From positions 1-33,355 of the forward strand of contig CAZSSM010000073.1 in the NCBI GenBank assembly GCA_964609385.1: DNA of 33,355 nt, read 5' to 3'. The stretch comes from CAZSSM01 sp964609385. GTDB taxonomy: Bacteria > Planctomycetota > Planctomycetia > Isosphaerales > Isosphaeraceae. Position 1 is the first letter of the stretch; each line of letters begins with the position of its first letter. The notes beneath the pieces are model-generated. The model did not search any database. It was not told where the DNA came from and was given only the letters and a program-made list of their open reading frames with translations. The position numbers and the translations under genes are program-made. Positions 32,045 through 33,355 of this stretch are shown here, in pieces.

Positions 32045-33355
32045 ATGAGTCGGCGACCTTTCCTAACTTCAAGCGTTTTGACAAGCTTCTGCCTGTGCTT
32101 CGTGCTCGAGACTCCCGTGCATGGCGATTACTGTGGGGCGTTCCGCACGACGTTTGCGCCGGCGCCGTTGGTCCAAACCGAGGTCGTCTCCCTCGCCCCG
32201 GCCTGCCAAACCGTGCTCCGGACCGCCTATCGCCCCGTCCTGGAAACCCAGGCTGTTACCGTCATGCAGACGCAGCTCCGCACCGAGTACCGCGAACAAC
32301 CCGTCACTGTCCGTCGACCAGTCCGCGAGACCCGGATGGTTGAACGCGAGTACTCTGTTCTCAAGCCGGTCGTCCGAACCGAACAGCGCGAGCGTACCTA
32401 CTCAGTCCTCAAACCGGTCGTCGAAACCCAGCAGCGTGAACGCACTTACACTTTCATGAAGCCGGTTGTCCGTACCGAGCAACGCGAGCGGGTCTATTCC
32501 GTAATGAAGCCGGTCGTCGAGACCCAACAACGCGAACGGGTCTACACTGTCCGCAAGCCCGTCTATCGGACCGAACAGCGCGAACGCACCTACTCGGTCC
32601 TCAAGCCCGTCGTCGAAACCCAACAGCGCGAACGCACCTATACCGTCATGAAGCCGGTCGTCCGGACCGAACAGCGCGAACGCACCTACTCGGTCCTCAA
32701 GCCCGTCGTCGAAACCCAACTCGTCGAACAATCGTTCACTCGGCTCCGCCCGGTCACCGAAGTTCGGCAGGTTGTCCGCGAGGTCGGGTTCTTCGAGACC
32801 CAGTTCGAGACAGTCCCTGGTCCGATTGTCACTCGACAGGTCAAGGTCCCGATCGGCGACCCCTGTGCTCCACGGTGTCGGCTCTTCGGTGGCCTCTTCC
32901 AGCCGAAGTATCGCGCCACCGTTGCGATCCAGACCCCACCCCGGACCGTCGCTCGGCCGGTCTATCAGACCCGACAGGTCGTTCGCAACATCGCCCAGAC
33001 CCGTTTGGTCCGTGAGACCGAGGTTCGCCAAGTCCCGGTCCAACAGACTCGGATGGTCCGCGAGACTCATGTCGAGCCCTACACCGTCCAACGCACTGAA
33101 TTCGTGCCCGAAACCCGGACCGTTCCCTACACCGTTCAGTCCACCCGTTACGTCCGCGAGCAGCACAGCGAACCCTACACCGTCCAGACCGTCGAGTACG
33201 TCGATGAGGAGCGTCGCGAGCCCTACACCGTCCAGACCACCCGGATGGTTGAGGAAGAGCGTCGCGAGCCATACACCGTCCAACGCACCCAGTTCGTCGC
33301 AGAGACCCGGTCCGACGAAGTTCCGGTCGAAGGGCGAAACGAGCTCGATGTAATC
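32045..33355 (+). CDS. Secreted YTV-repeat protein, 3'-truncated by the window edge
   Basis: A single frame runs from ATG 32045 to the last base (437 codons) and continues beyond the window. Residues 1-27 look like a signal peptide (RRPFLTSSVLTSFCLCFVL, then ETPVHG). From about residue 70 the protein is built of 16-residue units with a KPVV core, RTYSVLKPVVxTxQRE, in which RTEQ and ETQQ alternate; about nine units are seen. A middle segment has GDPCAPRCRLFGGLF with two cysteines. Further 16-residue units with EPYTVQxTxxVxExR then run to the edge. This matches the YTV repeat family known from planctomycetes, whose function is unknown; a cell-wall or extracellular fibre role is inferred from the signal peptide and repeats. 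AGGAG (32031-32035) lies 9 bases before the ATG. Confidence 0.9.
   Translation, partial: MSRRPFLTSSVLTSFCLCFVLETPVHGDYCGAFRTTFAPAPLVQTEVVSLAPACQTVLRTAYRPVLETQAVTVMQTQLRTEYREQPVTVRRPVRETRMVEREYSVLKPVVRTEQRERTYSVLKPVVETQQRERTYTFMKPVVRTEQRERVYSVMKPVVETQQRERVYTVRKPVYRTEQRERTYSVLKPVVETQQRERTYTVMKPVVRTEQRERTYSVLKPVVETQLVEQSFTRLRPVTEVRQVVREVGFFETQFETVPGPIVTRQVKVPIGDPCAPRCRLFGGLFQPKYRATVAIQTPPRTVARPVYQTRQVVRNIAQTRLVRETEVRQVPVQQTRMVRETHVEPYTVQRTEFVPETRTVPYTVQSTRYVREQHSEPYTVQTVEYVDEERREPYTVQTTRMVEEERREPYTVQRTQFVAETRSDEVPVEGRNELDVI
32320..32735 (+). repeat. 48-base tandem repeats (96-base higher-order period) in the YTV gene
   Basis: About nine units of 48 bases encode RTYSVLKPVV-type 16-mers. RTEQ and ETQQ versions alternate, giving a 96-base super-unit. 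Bases 32567-32624 and 32663-32720 are identical over 58 bases exactly 96 bases apart, showing that the super-unit is what duplicates. Confidence 0.85.

Noticed and set aside
31777..32343. A 188-codon plus-strand frame overlapping the start of the YTV gene
   Set aside because: It is out of frame with the YTV gene, has no motif, and ends inside the YTV coding region.
32320..32735. Regular 48-base repeats that could suggest a CRISPR array
   Set aside because: The repeats are contiguous with no unique spacers, stay in frame, and encode the YTV protein.
32402..33283. A 293-codon minus-strand frame with LDGVG and ALLGFDDGLED repeats
   Set aside because: The repeats are the reverse-strand reading of the YTV units. 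The plus strand has a start codon, ribosome binding site and signal peptide.

Overview
This window looks like chromosomal DNA from a planctomycete, most likely an Isosphaeraceae-type lineage (inference). The grounds are GC-rich codon use, four proteins that begin with the planctomycete LEPR-XLL type N-terminal motif, a YTV-repeat protein, a DUF1080 (3-keto-disaccharide hydrolase) protein and RsgA with a basic N-terminal tail. No tRNA, rRNA, CRISPR array, transposase or prophage was recognised.

Layout. Positions 1-3158 hold the 3' part of dprA, a secreted DUF1080 protein on the minus strand carrying an ExbD-like domain, and a NagD-type HAD phosphatase. Positions 3630-8723 encode a 1697-residue surface protein (ELWxxDGT repeats, a PKD-like domain and RTX calcium-binding repeats). 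Positions 8776-10998 encode an orphan P-loop ATPase of unknown role on the minus strand, divergent from rsgA (11400-12560). Positions 12561-13447 contain almost no credible coding sequence but end in a block of four strong consecutive hairpins. Two further LEPR-XLL proteins diverge from 14993-15345; one is a beta-helix/Calx-beta protein. A minus-strand run follows: proS, a WecA-like glycan initiator and a Wzy/O-antigen-ligase-like membrane protein with a TPR-like tail. A fourth LEPR-XLL protein (CARDB-like) lies at 25507-26619. After it come a solo NADAR protein, a YhaM-like HD exoribonuclease and RNase R, then about 1 kb of noncoding DNA. The window ends inside a secreted YTV-repeat protein.

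How the genes fit together. Two themes stand out. One is the cell surface: four LEPR-XLL proteins, the YTV protein and a WecA/Wzy pair for building and polymerising an undecaprenyl-linked glycan. The other is RNA and translation housekeeping: rsgA, proS, the YhaM-like enzyme and rnr. The most novel-looking items are the ExbD-DUF1080 fusion, the orphan ATPase with its unassigned C-terminal domain, the clustering of LEPR-XLL proteins, and the hairpin block at 13207-13441. No complete known defence or mobile system is visible. All assignments come from reading motifs by eye; no database search was run.
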